The notes under the pieces were generated by a model. That model had not been told where the DNA came from, ran no database searches, and saw only the letters and a program-made list of their open reading frames with translations. From NCBI RefSeq assembly GCF_006385675.1, contig NZ_VFRR01000015.1, positions 1 to 64,000 on the forward strand: a stretch of DNA of 64,000 nucleotides. Direction: 5' to 3'. The DNA is from Maribrevibacterium harenarium (GTDB lineage: Bacteria > Pseudomonadota > Gammaproteobacteria > Pseudomonadales > Marinomonadaceae). The stretch's first letter is position 1. Each line of letters opens with the position of its first letter. A program made the translations under genes and the position numbers. Below, one piece after another: positions 43,280-52,855 of this stretch.

Positions 43280-46200
43280 CTAGAAATTCAACTCTACCCT
43301 TGGCCTATCGTCCTCTTGATCAAGCTCTGGTGCGCAAATATATAGGCGTGTTGACGAGATGCCTTGGGCGACTAGTTGTTGTTTCAAGGCTTGCGCACGC
43401 GCTTCTGCTAGACCGTAGAGTTGTTGGGTTAAGAGGTTTTCATTCCCTATGGTTGCGTCAGTCAGAGTTGGTTTATCGGCATTAGTGGCGTAGCCGCATA
43501 ATCGTGCTTCACTGGCAGATTTATCCTGCATCAGTTTGGCTAACTCATCGATGTAGGCTTGCTGGTTAGCGTTGATATCACTACTACCCGCGTCGAACAG
43601 CAGCGGTTTAACACGAATACGCAGTAGCTGTTCCCCTGCAATTTGGGCAATGCTAACGACATTTGCATAGGGCACGAAGGTTTGCATAACGTAGCTGGTT
43701 GAGGCTTTGTAGAGTGCCTGTCTGATCGGTAACATCAGGAAGCTTTGTACCTGGAATTGCGGGTTATTGATGTCGCCTTTAAGGGGTACATCCAGTTCAA
43801 TTACTCCATCCCCATCCTTTAGAAAATCTACCGCTAGGTTGAGAGGAATGGCTCCCACTTGCATCACTTTGCCGGAGTTTACTTCGCTGCCCAAGTCTAG
43901 TGAGCGCAGAGCAATTTGCGTTTGTCCGTTTAGTTCACCTGATTGAGAAGATAACACCAGCTGCATATCCAACTGGCCAGAAGCGATTTTGTAGCCAAGC
44001 ACGTCAACCAAATAGGGTGAGAAAGGTGGCAGCTCAGCCTCATTGACATTGACCTTGAGATCTATGTCTAGTGGTGTTTTAAAAGGAAATAGGCTGCCGC
44101 TGGCGGTAAGTGTGGCATAGGTGCTGTTGGTTAGTCCGACAGTAAATTGGGTAGGTTGATCTGGCAGCTCAGAGTTTATATCTGTCACTTCAAATTGTTG
44201 AATCTGCACATCATTGCGTAGCACCGGCGTGACACTTTGATCGGTAAGCTGTAGGCGGCTAGCCCCCAAAACTCGAATCTTACCGACCTGTAGGGCCGGT
44301 GCCATAGCCGTATCCGACGCTTCTAGCGGTGCTTGGGTAGGTTCGGTTGACGTCTCTTCCTCGATCTTTGACTGCACCGGGAGAGTGACCAGATTATTTA
44401 GAGTGCCATCTGGGAGAATGTCGATCGTACTATTTAGGTCGATAATATCGAGACTGTCCACTTGAATTTTGGCTGGTGTAACTCGGATATTATGAGCTTC
44501 TAATTCACCGACGTTCACAAGAGGGATACTTGCTGTCTGAACCTGTGACAAAGCAAGGCCGGATAGCAGCTGAGAGTCGAGTTGAATTGACCAGTCTTGC
44601 GCAGACCAATTGAGATCCTGTAGTCGCGTAGTAGATTCCGTAAGGGATACTAATTTATCGCCATTTGGCTGAAGGGCTGCAAAGTTGTTGAGGTAGGTGG
44701 TTGCCTGTTTCAGCACCACATGTAAAGGCGAGTCCTGACCTTGTTGAACGTTAAGTAGGTCCCACTTTAGGGTGAATAGGTCACTTGTCCCGTTGATTTC
44801 GGCGGTATTGAGCCTTAGATCTCGCCATTCACTTTGGTAGTCCGCTAGGCTGACGGAGAGGCTATTGTTTGACTCATCTGCAGCTTGCAAGTCAGTCTTG
44901 ATGCTCAGTCCAGAAAGGCTTGCTTGAGTATCATTTTGTTGCAGGGATAAGTCTGACAGAGAGGTGTCCAATTGGGTTGTTAATGACCATTGGGGCGACT
45001 TGGGAACAGAATTTACCACACCGCTGCTATCGGTTAGGTCAGTTTGCCAGTGTTCGTAAGCCACCGATTGATTGGTGCTATTCAGTGCTACCCCTTGGCT
45101 TAGTAAACTAATCAAGCTGCTGGAAAATTCGGTCTGCAGTGCTTGTTGTGACAGGTTGATGCCTTCCGTTAGTAAATCAAGCCTGTCAGCCTTTAATTGG
45201 CTGTCATCATAGGTCGCTATGACTTGGTCGATCTCGCTACGTAGACTTCCCTGTAGGGACAATCCGGTATCATTTTGTTGCAACACAAGATCAGGAGACG
45301 ATAAATAGATCGCAGCGATGTTTGTCTCGGCACTCGGAGAATCCGTACTTTGGCTGTTGAGTTGGATTTGCTGAATCTGGGAGAGTAGTTTCTCTAGCTG
45401 CAACTCCGTCAGATTAGGGGCGATTGTTCCGCTGCTCAGTACACTGGATATGGCAAAGGAGGCTAGGCTGGCTTGATTAATACCATCGGTTAAGTCTGCG
45501 TTTTTCAGATTTAGCGCAGCAGTATCCAAGTTGATCTTGGATTGGTTGCTAGCCAGATCCAAGGTGATCTGATTACTGCCGAAGGCAAGTTGCTGCAATC
45601 TCAACTGATTCTCTTGGTGCTTTGCGTTTAGCTCGTTAAGCTCAGCCGAGAAATTTAGCCATTCAACTGACGAACTATTTGGAGTGAATTGAGAGTGAAC
45701 GAGGGAGTGGAAATTCGCCTGTTGCAATTCAAGATTTGTCGTATTGTCTGATTGGAATACCAGTCCAGTAACCGCTAGATTGGGTCTAAACTTCAAATCC
45801 AGTACATCTTTCGATTGTAAAACGTGTACTGAGGAGACCAGTTCGGCCTCAGGTAGTTCTAATGACAGCTCACCGGTTAGATCCTGGTAGGTAATATTTT
45901 TAGCATTTAACTGGGTGCCCGTGCTGCTTAATGCAACCGCTAACTCTGATTCACTTTGATCAAGCACAAGTTCAATAGCAGCGGTTAGTGCAACGTTTCC
46001 ACTTAAATGACCAAACTGTGTCTCTATCCATGGTGCCCAATCCGCCAAAGGGATTTGCAGTCTATTATCGAGACCATCAAGACGAATCTGGTTATGACTA
46101 AAGCGAATATCGCCTAAGCTATTAAAGGTGGAATTCTGGTTGACGCGCAAATCTAGCTGATAAGAGGCATCACCGCTAGCATTAACTAAGTCGTAATGGG

Positions 46201-46753
46201 CGTTGCTTACTAGGGCTTTCTGCAGTGTAGCCGTCAGCTGCCGATGCTCTTGGTCATGGTAAATGACTTGGATGTCCTTTAAAGACATGGCGTCGAGTTG
46301 CATGGCGAGATTTAGCGGATCGGTCGCAGCGGTACTGGATTCCCGGGGCAAACTGGAGTTTTCACTGGTAGGAAGTGCAAAGCCAGCGACCATAAAAGCG
46401 TCAGCCTGCTGCTTGATAGTGAGTTGCAAGCCTTCTACCTGAACTTGTGAGATGGTTAATTTATCTTGTAAGAGCTCAGTGGGACTGAGTTCCAGGTAAA
46501 GGGTTTTCAGTGATGTCTCTGGTTTCGACGAGTCACTTGATGTGGGTGATAGGCGCACATCATCCGCAATCAAGGCGAGTGGAAACAGATTTAACGTAAG
46601 CGTTTGAAAAGATAACTTAAGACCATGATCAGCAAGATAGTGATTGGCCCCGAAGCGGGCAATGCTAGGCAAGGCAAACCATAGGATCAACAACCCAGCC
46701 AAGAGGCTTGCTATTATCCCTGTTAACAAGCGCCTTAAAATCGTTGATCCCAT
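43280..46753 (-). CDS. Giant DUF748/AsmA-like inner-membrane protein with OmpA-like end
   Basis: 1157 residues. One N-terminal membrane anchor (about 9-31), then a long beta-rich periplasmic region with DUF748 segments near the C-terminal third (SGQLDMQLVLSSQSGELNG, and the SFLMLPIRQALYKASTSYV strand). An OmpA-like peptidoglycan-binding end follows (LFDAGSSDINANQQAYIDELAKLM). Similar proteins form beta-groove bridges that carry phospholipid between membranes (AsmA/YhdP/TamB group); that role is inferred for this one. It is very rich in Gln, Ser, Leu and Asn in the middle. It starts 3 bp after ybaN, so the two are one operon. Confidence 0.82.
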   Translation of the reverse strand: MGSTILRRLLTGIIASLLAGLLILWFALPSIARFGANHYLADHGLKLSFQTLTLNLFPLALIADDVRLSPTSSDSSKPETSLKTLYLELSPTELLQDKLTISQVQVEGLQLTIKQQADAFMVAGFALPTSENSSLPRESSTAATDPLNLAMQLDAMSLKDIQVIYHDQEHRQLTATLQKALVSNAHYDLVNASGDASYQLDLRVNQNSTFNSLGDIRFSHNQIRLDGLDNRLQIPLADWAPWIETQFGHLSGNVALTAAIELVLDQSESELAVALSSTGTQLNAKNITYQDLTGELSLELPEAELVSSVHVLQSKDVLDLKFRPNLAVTGLVFQSDNTTNLELQQANFHSLVHSQFTPNSSSVEWLNFSAELNELNAKHQENQLRLQQLAFGSNQITLDLASNQSKINLDTAALNLKNADLTDGINQASLASFAISSVLSSGTIAPNLTELQLEKLLSQIQQIQLNSQSTDSPSAETNIAAIYLSSPDLVLQQNDTGLSLQGSLRSEIDQVIATYDDSQLKADRLDLLTEGINLSQQALQTEFSSSLISLLSQGVALNSTNQSVAYEHWQTDLTDSSGVVNSVPKSPQWSLTTQLDTSLSDLSLQQNDTQASLSGLSIKTDLQAADESNNSLSVSLADYQSEWRDLRLNTAEINGTSDLFTLKWDLLNVQQGQDSPLHVVLKQATTYLNNFAALQPNGDKLVSLTESTTRLQDLNWSAQDWSIQLDSQLLSGLALSQVQTASIPLVNVGELEAHNIRVTPAKIQVDSLDIIDLNSTIDILPDGTLNNLVTLPVQSKIEEETSTEPTQAPLEASDTAMAPALQVGKIRVLGASRLQLTDQSVTPVLRNDVQIQQFEVTDINSELPDQPTQFTVGLTNSTYATLTASGSLFPFKTPLDIDLKVNVNEAELPPFSPYLVDVLGYKIASGQLDMQLVLSSQSGELNGQTQIALRSLDLGSEVNSGKVMQVGAIPLNLAVDFLKDGDGVIELDVPLKGDINNPQFQVQSFLMLPIRQALYKASTSYVMQTFVPYANVVSIAQIAGEQLLRIRVKPLLFDAGSSDINANQQAYIDELAKLMQDKSASEARLCGYATNADKPTLTDATIGNENLLTQQLYGLAEARAQALKQQLVAQGISSTRLYICAPELDQEDDRPRVELNF

Positions 46754-46756
46754 TGT

Positions 46757-47158
46757 CTACCTCTTGTTGTCCTCATCGTGAAGAACCGTCTCATTTCGCA
46801 AGGGCATACGCAGTAAATGCCAACTCACTGCTGTACCAATGGCAATCAGACCAACTGTGGCCCAAAAACGCCACACTAATATCATCGACAGCCCCATACC
46901 GCACCACATAAAAATCAATGCTCGGTTGCGAGTTTTACGGGGAATACCGTCAGCTGACTGCCAGTCCCGCACGATCGGGCCAAAATACTTATGGTTAAGC
47001 AGCCAATCATGGAAGCGCTGGGACGACTTTGAAAAACACCAGGCGGCTAACAAAACTAGCGGTGTGGTAGGCAACAAAGGAACGAAGATGCCAATAACAC
47101 CGGTAACTAAGGAAAACCAACCTAAGGCCAGATACAAGTACCGCTTAATGCCAGTCAC
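46757..47158 (-). CDS. ybaN: YbaN-family (DUF454) inner-membrane protein
   Basis: 133 residues, three or four membrane helices. The family signature is GVIGIFVPLLPTTPLVLLAA followed by WCFSKSSQRFHDWLLNHKYFGP. Function unknown, although it is widespread and often found near respiratory or DNA-repair genes. Translationally close to the DUF748 gene downstream. Confidence 0.88.
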   Translation of the reverse strand: MTGIKRYLYLALGWFSLVTGVIGIFVPLLPTTPLVLLAAWCFSKSSQRFHDWLLNHKYFGPIVRDWQSADGIPRKTRNRALIFMWCGMGLSMILVWRFWATVGLIAIGTAVSWHLLRMPLRNETVLHDEDNKR

Positions 47159-47264
47159 TAGGATTTACCCGAACACAATTCAGGGACTGCACCACAAAGC
47201 CTGACGAATAGTATAAAGGGCATGGCTAGTCTCAGTTGACAAATAAGGTGCAGTAATCGAGGGA

Positions 47265-47936
47265 TTACTGCCCACTAGCAAAAATATCTGACATGGTTGG
47301 CTCACTATGTTGATTGGTGGCCATGGCCCAACCGCCAAGGCGTTTCCAGCTATTGACGATATCACAAAACAATTCTGCCGTTTTCTCGGTATCATACTTA
47401 GCACTATGGGCTTGGGAATTGCTGAAGGCAATGCCAGCTGCTTCACAGGCTTTCGCTAACACGGTTTGACCATAGGCCAACCCCGCCAAGGAAGCCGTGT
47501 CGAAGCTAGAGAACGGATGAAACGGATTGCGCTTGATATCACAGCGTTCAATAGCGGCATTTAAAAAGCCTTGGTCGAAAGCTGCATTATGGCCGACCAA
47601 AATAGCACGCTTGCAGCCTACGGATTTCAGCTCCTTACGCACCTTTTGAAACATTTGCGTCAAGGCTTCTTTTTCATCAATCGCATCACGATCTGCGGCA
47701 AACGGATCAATTCCAGTGAAATCTAAGGCAGATTTTTCCAGATTTGCGCCAGCGAATGGGGTAATGGCGAACTCCATGGTTTCATGAACATACAACTCGC
47801 CATTGTCATCCATGCGGATGATACTGGCAGCGAGTTCTAGAAGGGCATCGGTTTTTGCATTAAAGCCAGCGGTTTCAACGTCGATAACAACAGGTAAGTA
47901 ACCGCGGAACCGATCTTTGATTGCATGATTTGACAA
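47265..47936 (-). CDS. rnt: Ribonuclease T
   Basis: 223 residues, DEDDh exonuclease. D19 and E21 are in VVIDVETAG, the middle aspartate in [13 protein letters not shown], and the terminal H and D in [14 protein letters not shown]. It trims the 3' ends of tRNA and other stable RNAs as a dimer. The order rnt, motY, argG is also that of P. aeruginosa (which has pyrC between rnt and motY), supporting the assignment. Confidence 0.95.
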   Translation of the reverse strand: MSNHAIKDRFRGYLPVVIDVETAGFNAKTDALLELAASIIRMDDNGELYVHETMEFAITPFAGANLEKSALDFTGIDPFAADRDAIDEKEALTQMFQKVRKELKSVGCKRAILVGHNAAFDQGFLNAAIERCDIKRNPFHPFSSFDTASLAGLAYGQTVLAKACEAAGIAFSNSQAHSAKYDTEKTAELFCDIVNSWKRLGGWAMATNQHSEPTMSDIFASGQ

Positions 47937-47991
47937 AAGAGGATCCTTAATTCTGCCACTTGCTCAGAAAAATTTAGGTAGATAAGATCGC

Positions 47992-48933
47992 ATGATAACA
48001 CACATAAATAGACCAGAACGAGAACTCTTCAATATGGTCCCAGTGCTCCCCAAAGCTATATTCTGCCTACTACTGGGCGGCTTGCTTGCTGCTCCTGCAA
48101 GCGCGCTCACCCGTTATCAATCCGGTATTGAGGATTCGGAGTGGCGCCTATCCGGTGATATTTTTGCCTGTACATTACGGCATCGCATCCCTCATTTTGG
48201 TGAAGGCGAATTCATCAAGGAAGCGGGGGAGCCGATGAAATTCATCCTGAACCCGGAAAACGAAAAAATGGGGCCGGGGCAAGTATTTATCCTCGCCCAA
48301 GCGCCCAGCTGGATGCCGGGACTATCTACTGAAACCTTGGATGTTTTGCCATATCCAGGTTATGGCTTGACCGTCGAGGTTGGCGGTAAAGTGGCCGAGC
48401 GAATGCTTACCTTCCTTGATAATGGCCGTCATCCAGTTGTGGCGGGTACTGCGTGGGAGAACAACGGTGAAAACGTTGAAGTAGCATTAAGCAACATCAA
48501 CTTTGCTCCCGCCTACAACGAGTTTCGCCGTTGTATGGCTTCGTTACTACCTGTGAACTACGATCAGATCGCTCGGACGGCGGCCTTATTCCCGAGTAAT
48601 GCATCCGACCTTACAGATCGTATTAAGCGGCGATTGGACCTCGTTGCTGTCTACGTCGCGGCGGATCCGACGATTGAATACATTTACATCGATGGCCATA
48701 CGGATTTAATCGGTAGTCGTCGGGATAACCGAGAGCTATCCAAACAAAGGGCAGAGAAAGTCACCGCTTATTTGCTGGAAAAAGGCGTGCCGCCGGAAAT
48801 GATTGTTTCCCGTTATCATGGTGAACGCTATCCGGTTGCGACAAATAACAACGCGGATGGTCGCGAGCGGAACCGTCGGGTAACAATCCGCTTAGAACGT
48901 GCCAACCCTAACGTGAAGTCGCTTTCTGAGTAG
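47992..48933 (+). CDS. motY: Sodium-type flagellar T-ring protein MotY
   Basis: 313 residues from ATG 47992; the start at 48034 (MVPVLPKAIFCLLLGG) gives a cleaner signal peptide ending at APASA and may be the true one. The N-terminal MotY domain (ALTRYQSGIEDSEWRLSG, and FACTLRHRIPHFGEGEF) packs against the flagellar basal body. The C-terminal OmpA domain (YIYIDGHTDLIGSRRDNREL, and the NRRVTIRLER end) anchors it to peptidoglycan. It holds the PomAB-type stators in place. Divergent from rnt. Confidence 0.92.
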   Translation: MITHINRPERELFNMVPVLPKAIFCLLLGGLLAAPASALTRYQSGIEDSEWRLSGDIFACTLRHRIPHFGEGEFIKEAGEPMKFILNPENEKMGPGQVFILAQAPSWMPGLSTETLDVLPYPGYGLTVEVGGKVAERMLTFLDNGRHPVVAGTAWENNGENVEVALSNINFAPAYNEFRRCMASLLPVNYDQIARTAALFPSNASDLTDRIKRRLDLVAVYVAADPTIEYIYIDGHTDLIGSRRDNRELSKQRAEKVTAYLLEKGVPPEMIVSRYHGERYPVATNNNADGRERNRRVTIRLERANPNVKSLSE

Positions 48934-49047
48934 TTCTGCCCTTGCTTAGCGCTGGGCGAAAATTTACACTAGGCGCCTATTTTGAAATTCATATAGCGTG
49001 CAGACACTGTGCCTGCGCGCCTCATCCCGTTAAGGAGAATCGCAATA

Positions 49048-50277
49048 ATGTCTGACGTGAAGAAGGTAGTGCTTGCCTACTCGGGCGGCCTAGATACTTC
49101 TGTTATCGTGAAGTGGCTTCAAGAAGAGTATCAGTGTGAAGTGGTAACTTTTACCGCTGACTTGGGTCAGGGCGAAGAAGTGGAGCCAGCTCGCGCGAAA
49201 GCTCAAGCGTTGGGCGTTAAAGAAATCTACATCGAAGACCTACGTGAAGAATTCGTACGTGATTTCGTATTCCCAATGTTCCGTGCGAACACCGTATACG
49301 AAGGCGAATACTTACTAGGTACTTCTATTGCACGTCCCTTGATCGCTAAGCGCTTGATCGAAATCGCAAACGAAACCGGCGCCGATGCCATCTCTCACGG
49401 CGCAACCGGTAAAGGTAACGACCAAGTTCGTTTCGAGCTAGGTGCTTACGCACTTAAACCCGGCGTTAAAGTAATCGCACCTTGGCGTGAATGGGATCTG
49501 ACTTCCCGCGAAACCCTAATGAACTACTGCAAAGAGCATAACATTCCAGTTGATTTCTCTAATGCGAAGAAGAAATCTCCGTACTCAATGGATGCTAACC
49601 TGCTACACATCTCTTACGAGGGTGACTTGCTAGAAGACCCATGGGCGACAGCGGAAGACGATATGTGGCGTTGGTCTGTTTCTCCGGAGCAAGCTCCTGA
49701 TGAAGCGACTATCATCGAGCTTGGTTTCGAAAAAGGCGATGCTGTTTCTATTAACGGCGAGAAGATGTCTCCTGCAACTATCCTTGAGACACTTAATAAA
49801 CTGGGCGGTGCCAACGGTATCGGTCGTGATGACCTAGTAGAAAACCGTTTCGTTGGTATGAAGTCTCGTGGCTGTTACGAAACCCCAGGGGGCACTATCC
49901 TTCTGAAAGCGCACCGTGCTATGGAGTCTATCACTCTAGACCGTGAAGCAGCACATTTGAAAGACGAGATCATGCCACGCTACGCGAAAGTCATTTACAA
50001 CGGCTTCTGGTGGTCTGAAGAACGTCGTATGCTGCAAGCCTTGATCGACGCTTCCCAAGAGTTCGTAACTGGCTCTGTACGTTTGAAACTGTACAAAGGC
50101 AACGTCATTGTTGAAGGCCGTGAATCACCATACAGCTTGTTCGATAGCAAAGTTGCGACTTTTGAAGACGATGCTGGTGCTTACGATCAGAAAGATGCGG
50201 CAGGCTTTATCAAGCTAAATGCTCTGCGCATGCGCATCGCGGCTCAGAAAGGTCGTACCTTCCTAGACCGTAAGTAA
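49048..50277 (+). CDS. argG: Argininosuccinate synthase
   Basis: 409 residues from ATG 49048, because AAGGAG lies 12 bases upstream; an upstream frame start at 49009 is not supported. It joins citrulline and aspartate with ATP. The PP-loop [11 protein letters not shown] is at residues 8-18; [13 protein letters not shown] (near 118) and [14 protein letters not shown] (near 175) are the substrate segments. Short-type enzyme, typical of Pseudomonas relatives. Codon use is strongly biased, as for a highly expressed gene. Confidence 0.97.
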   Translation: MSDVKKVVLAYSGGLDTSVIVKWLQEEYQCEVVTFTADLGQGEEVEPARAKAQALGVKEIYIEDLREEFVRDFVFPMFRANTVYEGEYLLGTSIARPLIAKRLIEIANETGADAISHGATGKGNDQVRFELGAYALKPGVKVIAPWREWDLTSRETLMNYCKEHNIPVDFSNAKKKSPYSMDANLLHISYEGDLLEDPWATAEDDMWRWSVSPEQAPDEATIIELGFEKGDAVSINGEKMSPATILETLNKLGGANGIGRDDLVENRFVGMKSRGCYETPGGTILLKAHRAMESITLDREAAHLKDEIMPRYAKVIYNGFWWSEERRMLQALIDASQEFVTGSVRLKLYKGNVIVEGRESPYSLFDSKVATFEDDAGAYDQKDAAGFIKLNALRMRIAAQKGRTFLDRK

Positions 50278-50303
50278 TAGATACGACTTTAGGTATTGCG
50301 TAA

Positions 50304-50336
50304 AACGCTTGTCTCACTGAGACAGGCGTTTTTTTT
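50304..50336 (+). terminator. Rho-independent terminator of argG
   Basis: AACGCTTGTCTC-ACT-GAGACAGGCGTT: a 12-bp stem with one G-T pair, followed by T8 and starting 27 bp after the stop. Confidence 0.93.
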
Positions 50337-50457
50337 CGCCATAAATATCCATAATTGGTTGCAAAGCTATCCGTCAGTTAGGATAAATACCAACAAATAG
50401 GTGATTTTTTTGACTCTTTGGTTAATATTGTCTGTCCATTGAAAAATAGGTGACCCC

Positions 50458-51363
50458 ATGACGGTTTTTAACATTGGCTCGATCAACATCGATCATTTGT
50501 ATCAGGTTGGTCATTTTGTGCGTCCCGGTGAAACGTTGGCCTCCACCCAATACCAGCAATTGCTTGGCGGTAAAGGGGCAAATCAGTCCATTGCCATTGC
50601 CAGAGCTGGGGGGCAAGTATGTCATGTGGGAGCCGTTTTTCATGGTGATGACCAAGTGCTCCACAGTTTGAATAATCATGGTGTGGATACTAGCTTGGTG
50701 GCGAAAACCGATACCCCAACGGGTCACGCAATTATTCAGCTAACCCCAGAGGCGGAAAACGCCATTATTCTTTACCCCGGCGCCAATCACTCCCTGACCC
50801 AAGAGCAAATTAGCGGAGTTCTTGCACAAACGTCCGTTGAAGATTGGGTATTGCTGCAAAATGAAACCAACCTCGTTCTAGAAACATTACAACAGGCCGC
50901 AGCCAGTCCTGCCCAAGTCGCATTTAACCCTGCTCCTATGGATTTGGAACTGACCCGTGCAGCCTTGTCATATATCGATCTTCTAGTTGTGAACGAAGTG
51001 GAAGCCATGGATTTAACTCGTACAGAAACCATAGAGGCGGCCACCACAGCGCTGGAGCAGGACTTTCCGCAGCTCTCTATTTTATTAACATTGGGTAAGG
51101 ATGGCGTACGCTATATTAGCCATGGCCAAAATGACTTTGTACCGGCATTCAAAGTAGAGGCAGTGGATACGACAGCGGCAGGAGATACCTTTATTGGTTT
51201 TTATCTCGCCGCCTTAAGTGAAGGCAAAGCCCCTAATGCTGCCATGACCATAGGTTGTGCCGCTTCTGCATTGTGTGTGACCCGCCTTGGTGCTGCCGAT
51301 GTGATCCCAACCAGAGATGAAGTAAATCAGTTTTTAGCAGAGCATCCGACTGCTTCCTTATAA
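50458..51363 (+). CDS. rbsK: Ribokinase (PfkB family)
   Basis: 301 residues. It phosphorylates ribose to ribose-5-phosphate. First PfkB motif: GSINIDHLYQVGHFVRPGET and then LLGGKGANQSIAIARAG. Second motif with catalytic aspartate: VDTTAAGDTFIGFYLAAL (near residue 240). It is 20 bp ahead of a nucleoside hydrolase gene and has no ribose transporter beside it, so its substrate is probably ribose freed from nucleosides inside the cell. RBS AGGTGA. Confidence 0.9.
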   Translation: MTVFNIGSINIDHLYQVGHFVRPGETLASTQYQQLLGGKGANQSIAIARAGGQVCHVGAVFHGDDQVLHSLNNHGVDTSLVAKTDTPTGHAIIQLTPEAENAIILYPGANHSLTQEQISGVLAQTSVEDWVLLQNETNLVLETLQQAAASPAQVAFNPAPMDLELTRAALSYIDLLVVNEVEAMDLTRTETIEAATTALEQDFPQLSILLTLGKDGVRYISHGQNDFVPAFKVEAVDTTAAGDTFIGFYLAALSEGKAPNAAMTIGCAASALCVTRLGAADVIPTRDEVNQFLAEHPTASL

Positions 51364-51383
51364 TTCGTCTACAGGAAACCTCC

Positions 51384-52328
51384 ATGACACGTAAAATTAT
51401 TATCGACACCGATCCCGGCATTGATGATGCGATGGCGATCTTATTTGCCTTTCAATGTTCGGAGCTAGAAGTGCTTGGTTTAACCACAACGTACGGTAAT
51501 GTTCCGGTAGAAATTTCTACGAAAAATGCCATTACCTTAACCGAGATCGCCGGTGTGAACGTACCTGTGGCTCAAGGTGTGGCGGTGCCTTCAGTGATTG
51601 CTCCCCGTCCGTTCCCCGATTTTGTCCATGGCAAGGATGGTTTTGGCGATATCAACTACCCAGATCCAAAAGGCAGTGCCCATGCCTTATCTGCCGCAGA
51701 ATTTATTATCGAGCAGGTGAAAGCCCACCCAGGGGAAGTCACTATTGTTGCGTTGGGGCCATTGGGAAATTTGGGGAAAGCATTGGAACTGGCTCCAGAA
51801 ATCGCCGATTTAGTGGATGAAGTGGTACTGATGGGCGGCGCGGCGAAAGAGTATGGCAACGTCTCGCCGGTGGCAGAAGCGAACATCATCAACGACCCCC
51901 ATGCGGCGGATAAAGTGTTCACCGCTCCATGGCAAGTAACCATGATTGGCTTGGATGTTACCCACCAGGTTTGCCTAGGCAACGATGTGTTGGAGCGAAT
52001 TCGTGCCAAAAACCCAAGCCAAGGTGGCTTCCTTTACGATTGTGCTCAGTTTTATATCAACTTTTATAGCGATCGTTTTAACATGGATGGTTGCTACTTC
52101 CATGATGCTTCGACCATTGCCTACGTACTTGATCCGAGTATTTTCGAAGTCGAACTGGGAGCAGTACGCGTGGCCTGTGAAGGTATCGCCATGGGACAGA
52201 CGATTTTCCGCCCCGAGGGTGTCAGTTACCCGGAACCTCACTGGGATAATATGCCTGTGACTCAAGTGTGTATGGAAGTGGATGGTGAGCGGATGCTCAA
52301 GCTATTCGAGGACAAGCTATCTGCCTAG
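51384..52328 (+). CDS. Inosine/uridine-type nucleoside hydrolase (Rih family)
   Basis: 314 residues. The Ca2+-binding aspartate cluster opens the protein as IIIDTDPGIDDAMAI. Further motifs are VALGPLGNLGKAL (near 118), VLMGGAA (near 148), NIINDPHAADKVF, and the late HDASTIAYVLDP with its active-site aspartate. It splits ribonucleosides to base plus ribose. Which nucleosides it prefers (RihA, B or C type) cannot be told. It forms a two-gene salvage operon with the ribokinase. RBS AGGAAA. Confidence 0.92.
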   Translation: MTRKIIIDTDPGIDDAMAILFAFQCSELEVLGLTTTYGNVPVEISTKNAITLTEIAGVNVPVAQGVAVPSVIAPRPFPDFVHGKDGFGDINYPDPKGSAHALSAAEFIIEQVKAHPGEVTIVALGPLGNLGKALELAPEIADLVDEVVLMGGAAKEYGNVSPVAEANIINDPHAADKVFTAPWQVTMIGLDVTHQVCLGNDVLERIRAKNPSQGGFLYDCAQFYINFYSDRFNMDGCYFHDASTIAYVLDPSIFEVELGAVRVACEGIAMGQTIFRPEGVSYPEPHWDNMPVTQVCMEVDGERMLKLFEDKLSA

Positions 52329-52346
52329 ATAGAGTCGATAGACAAT

Positions 52347-52372
52347 AAAAAAGCGCCATTTGGCGCTTTTTT
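52347..52372. terminator. Bidirectional terminator after the nucleoside hydrolase gene
   Basis: AAAAAAGCGCCA-TT-TGGCGCTTTTTT, a perfect 12-bp stem. Its right arm overlaps the last two bases of the convergent gene that ends at 52371. Confidence 0.92.
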
Positions 52373-52697
52373 AACTATGAGCTTTGATAAAGTCGGCAAT
52401 GAAGGATTTCTCTGCTTCGCCAATACTATGGAACTTTAGCGTAATGTAATGCTGGTCATGCTCGTTGAGAACGTCCAATATGGGGTCGCAGATAGTCTTA
52501 ATCAACATAGTGCGGCCTTCGTGCATGGCCTGTAATTCGAGCTTAACCAATTTTGAACCTTGTAGACCAAATGGAGATTCTACTTCGATACTGGTTTTGG
52601 TTAGATGGGTACAGTGAACTGCCATGGACTTACCATTAGTCAGAAACATGGTACCTGTCCAAAAACAACGTACTTTAACTGGGCCAGATTTGCTCAT
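52371..52697 (-). CDS. Small cytosolic protein, possibly PilZ-domain
   Basis: 108 residues, no signal or membrane segment. Its pattern of strands (VKVRCFWTGTMFLTNGKSM, THLTKTSIEVESPFGL, VKLELQAMHEGRTMLIKTIC, HYITLKFHSIGEAEKSFIADFI) resembles a PilZ barrel with a C-terminal helix. The TKTSIEVES stretch sits where DxSxxG is expected but does not match it, so c-di-GMP binding is uncertain. Not linked to any neighbour. Confidence 0.5.
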   Translation of the reverse strand: MSKSGPVKVRCFWTGTMFLTNGKSMAVHCTHLTKTSIEVESPFGLQGSKLVKLELQAMHEGRTMLIKTICDPILDVLNEHDQHYITLKFHSIGEAEKSFIADFIKAHS

Positions 52698-52795
52698 TGA
52701 TTCACCTGTGTGCTGTGAAAAAACGTCTTTATGATCAATCCATTATAGAGCAAAGGCGGCTTGAAGCCAGCTTTTCCAGACGCGAATACGCGCCC

Positions 52796-52832
52796 AAAAA
52801 AACGCCATCTGCCGCAAGCTGGCTAGATGGCG
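52796..52832 (-). terminator. Rho-independent terminator of the transaminase gene
   Basis: CGCCATCT and AGATGGCG form the stem, with a GCC/GGC pairing inside the loop; T7 follows on the minus strand (52796-52802). It starts 24 bp after the transaminase stop. Confidence 0.85.
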
Positions 52833-52855
52833 CGAAGTGGAGGCCAGCGTAGTGA

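Noticed and set aside
48934-49047. ArgR box upstream of argG
   Set aside because: TTGAAATTCATAT is only a partial half-site match to the ARG consensus, too weak to list.
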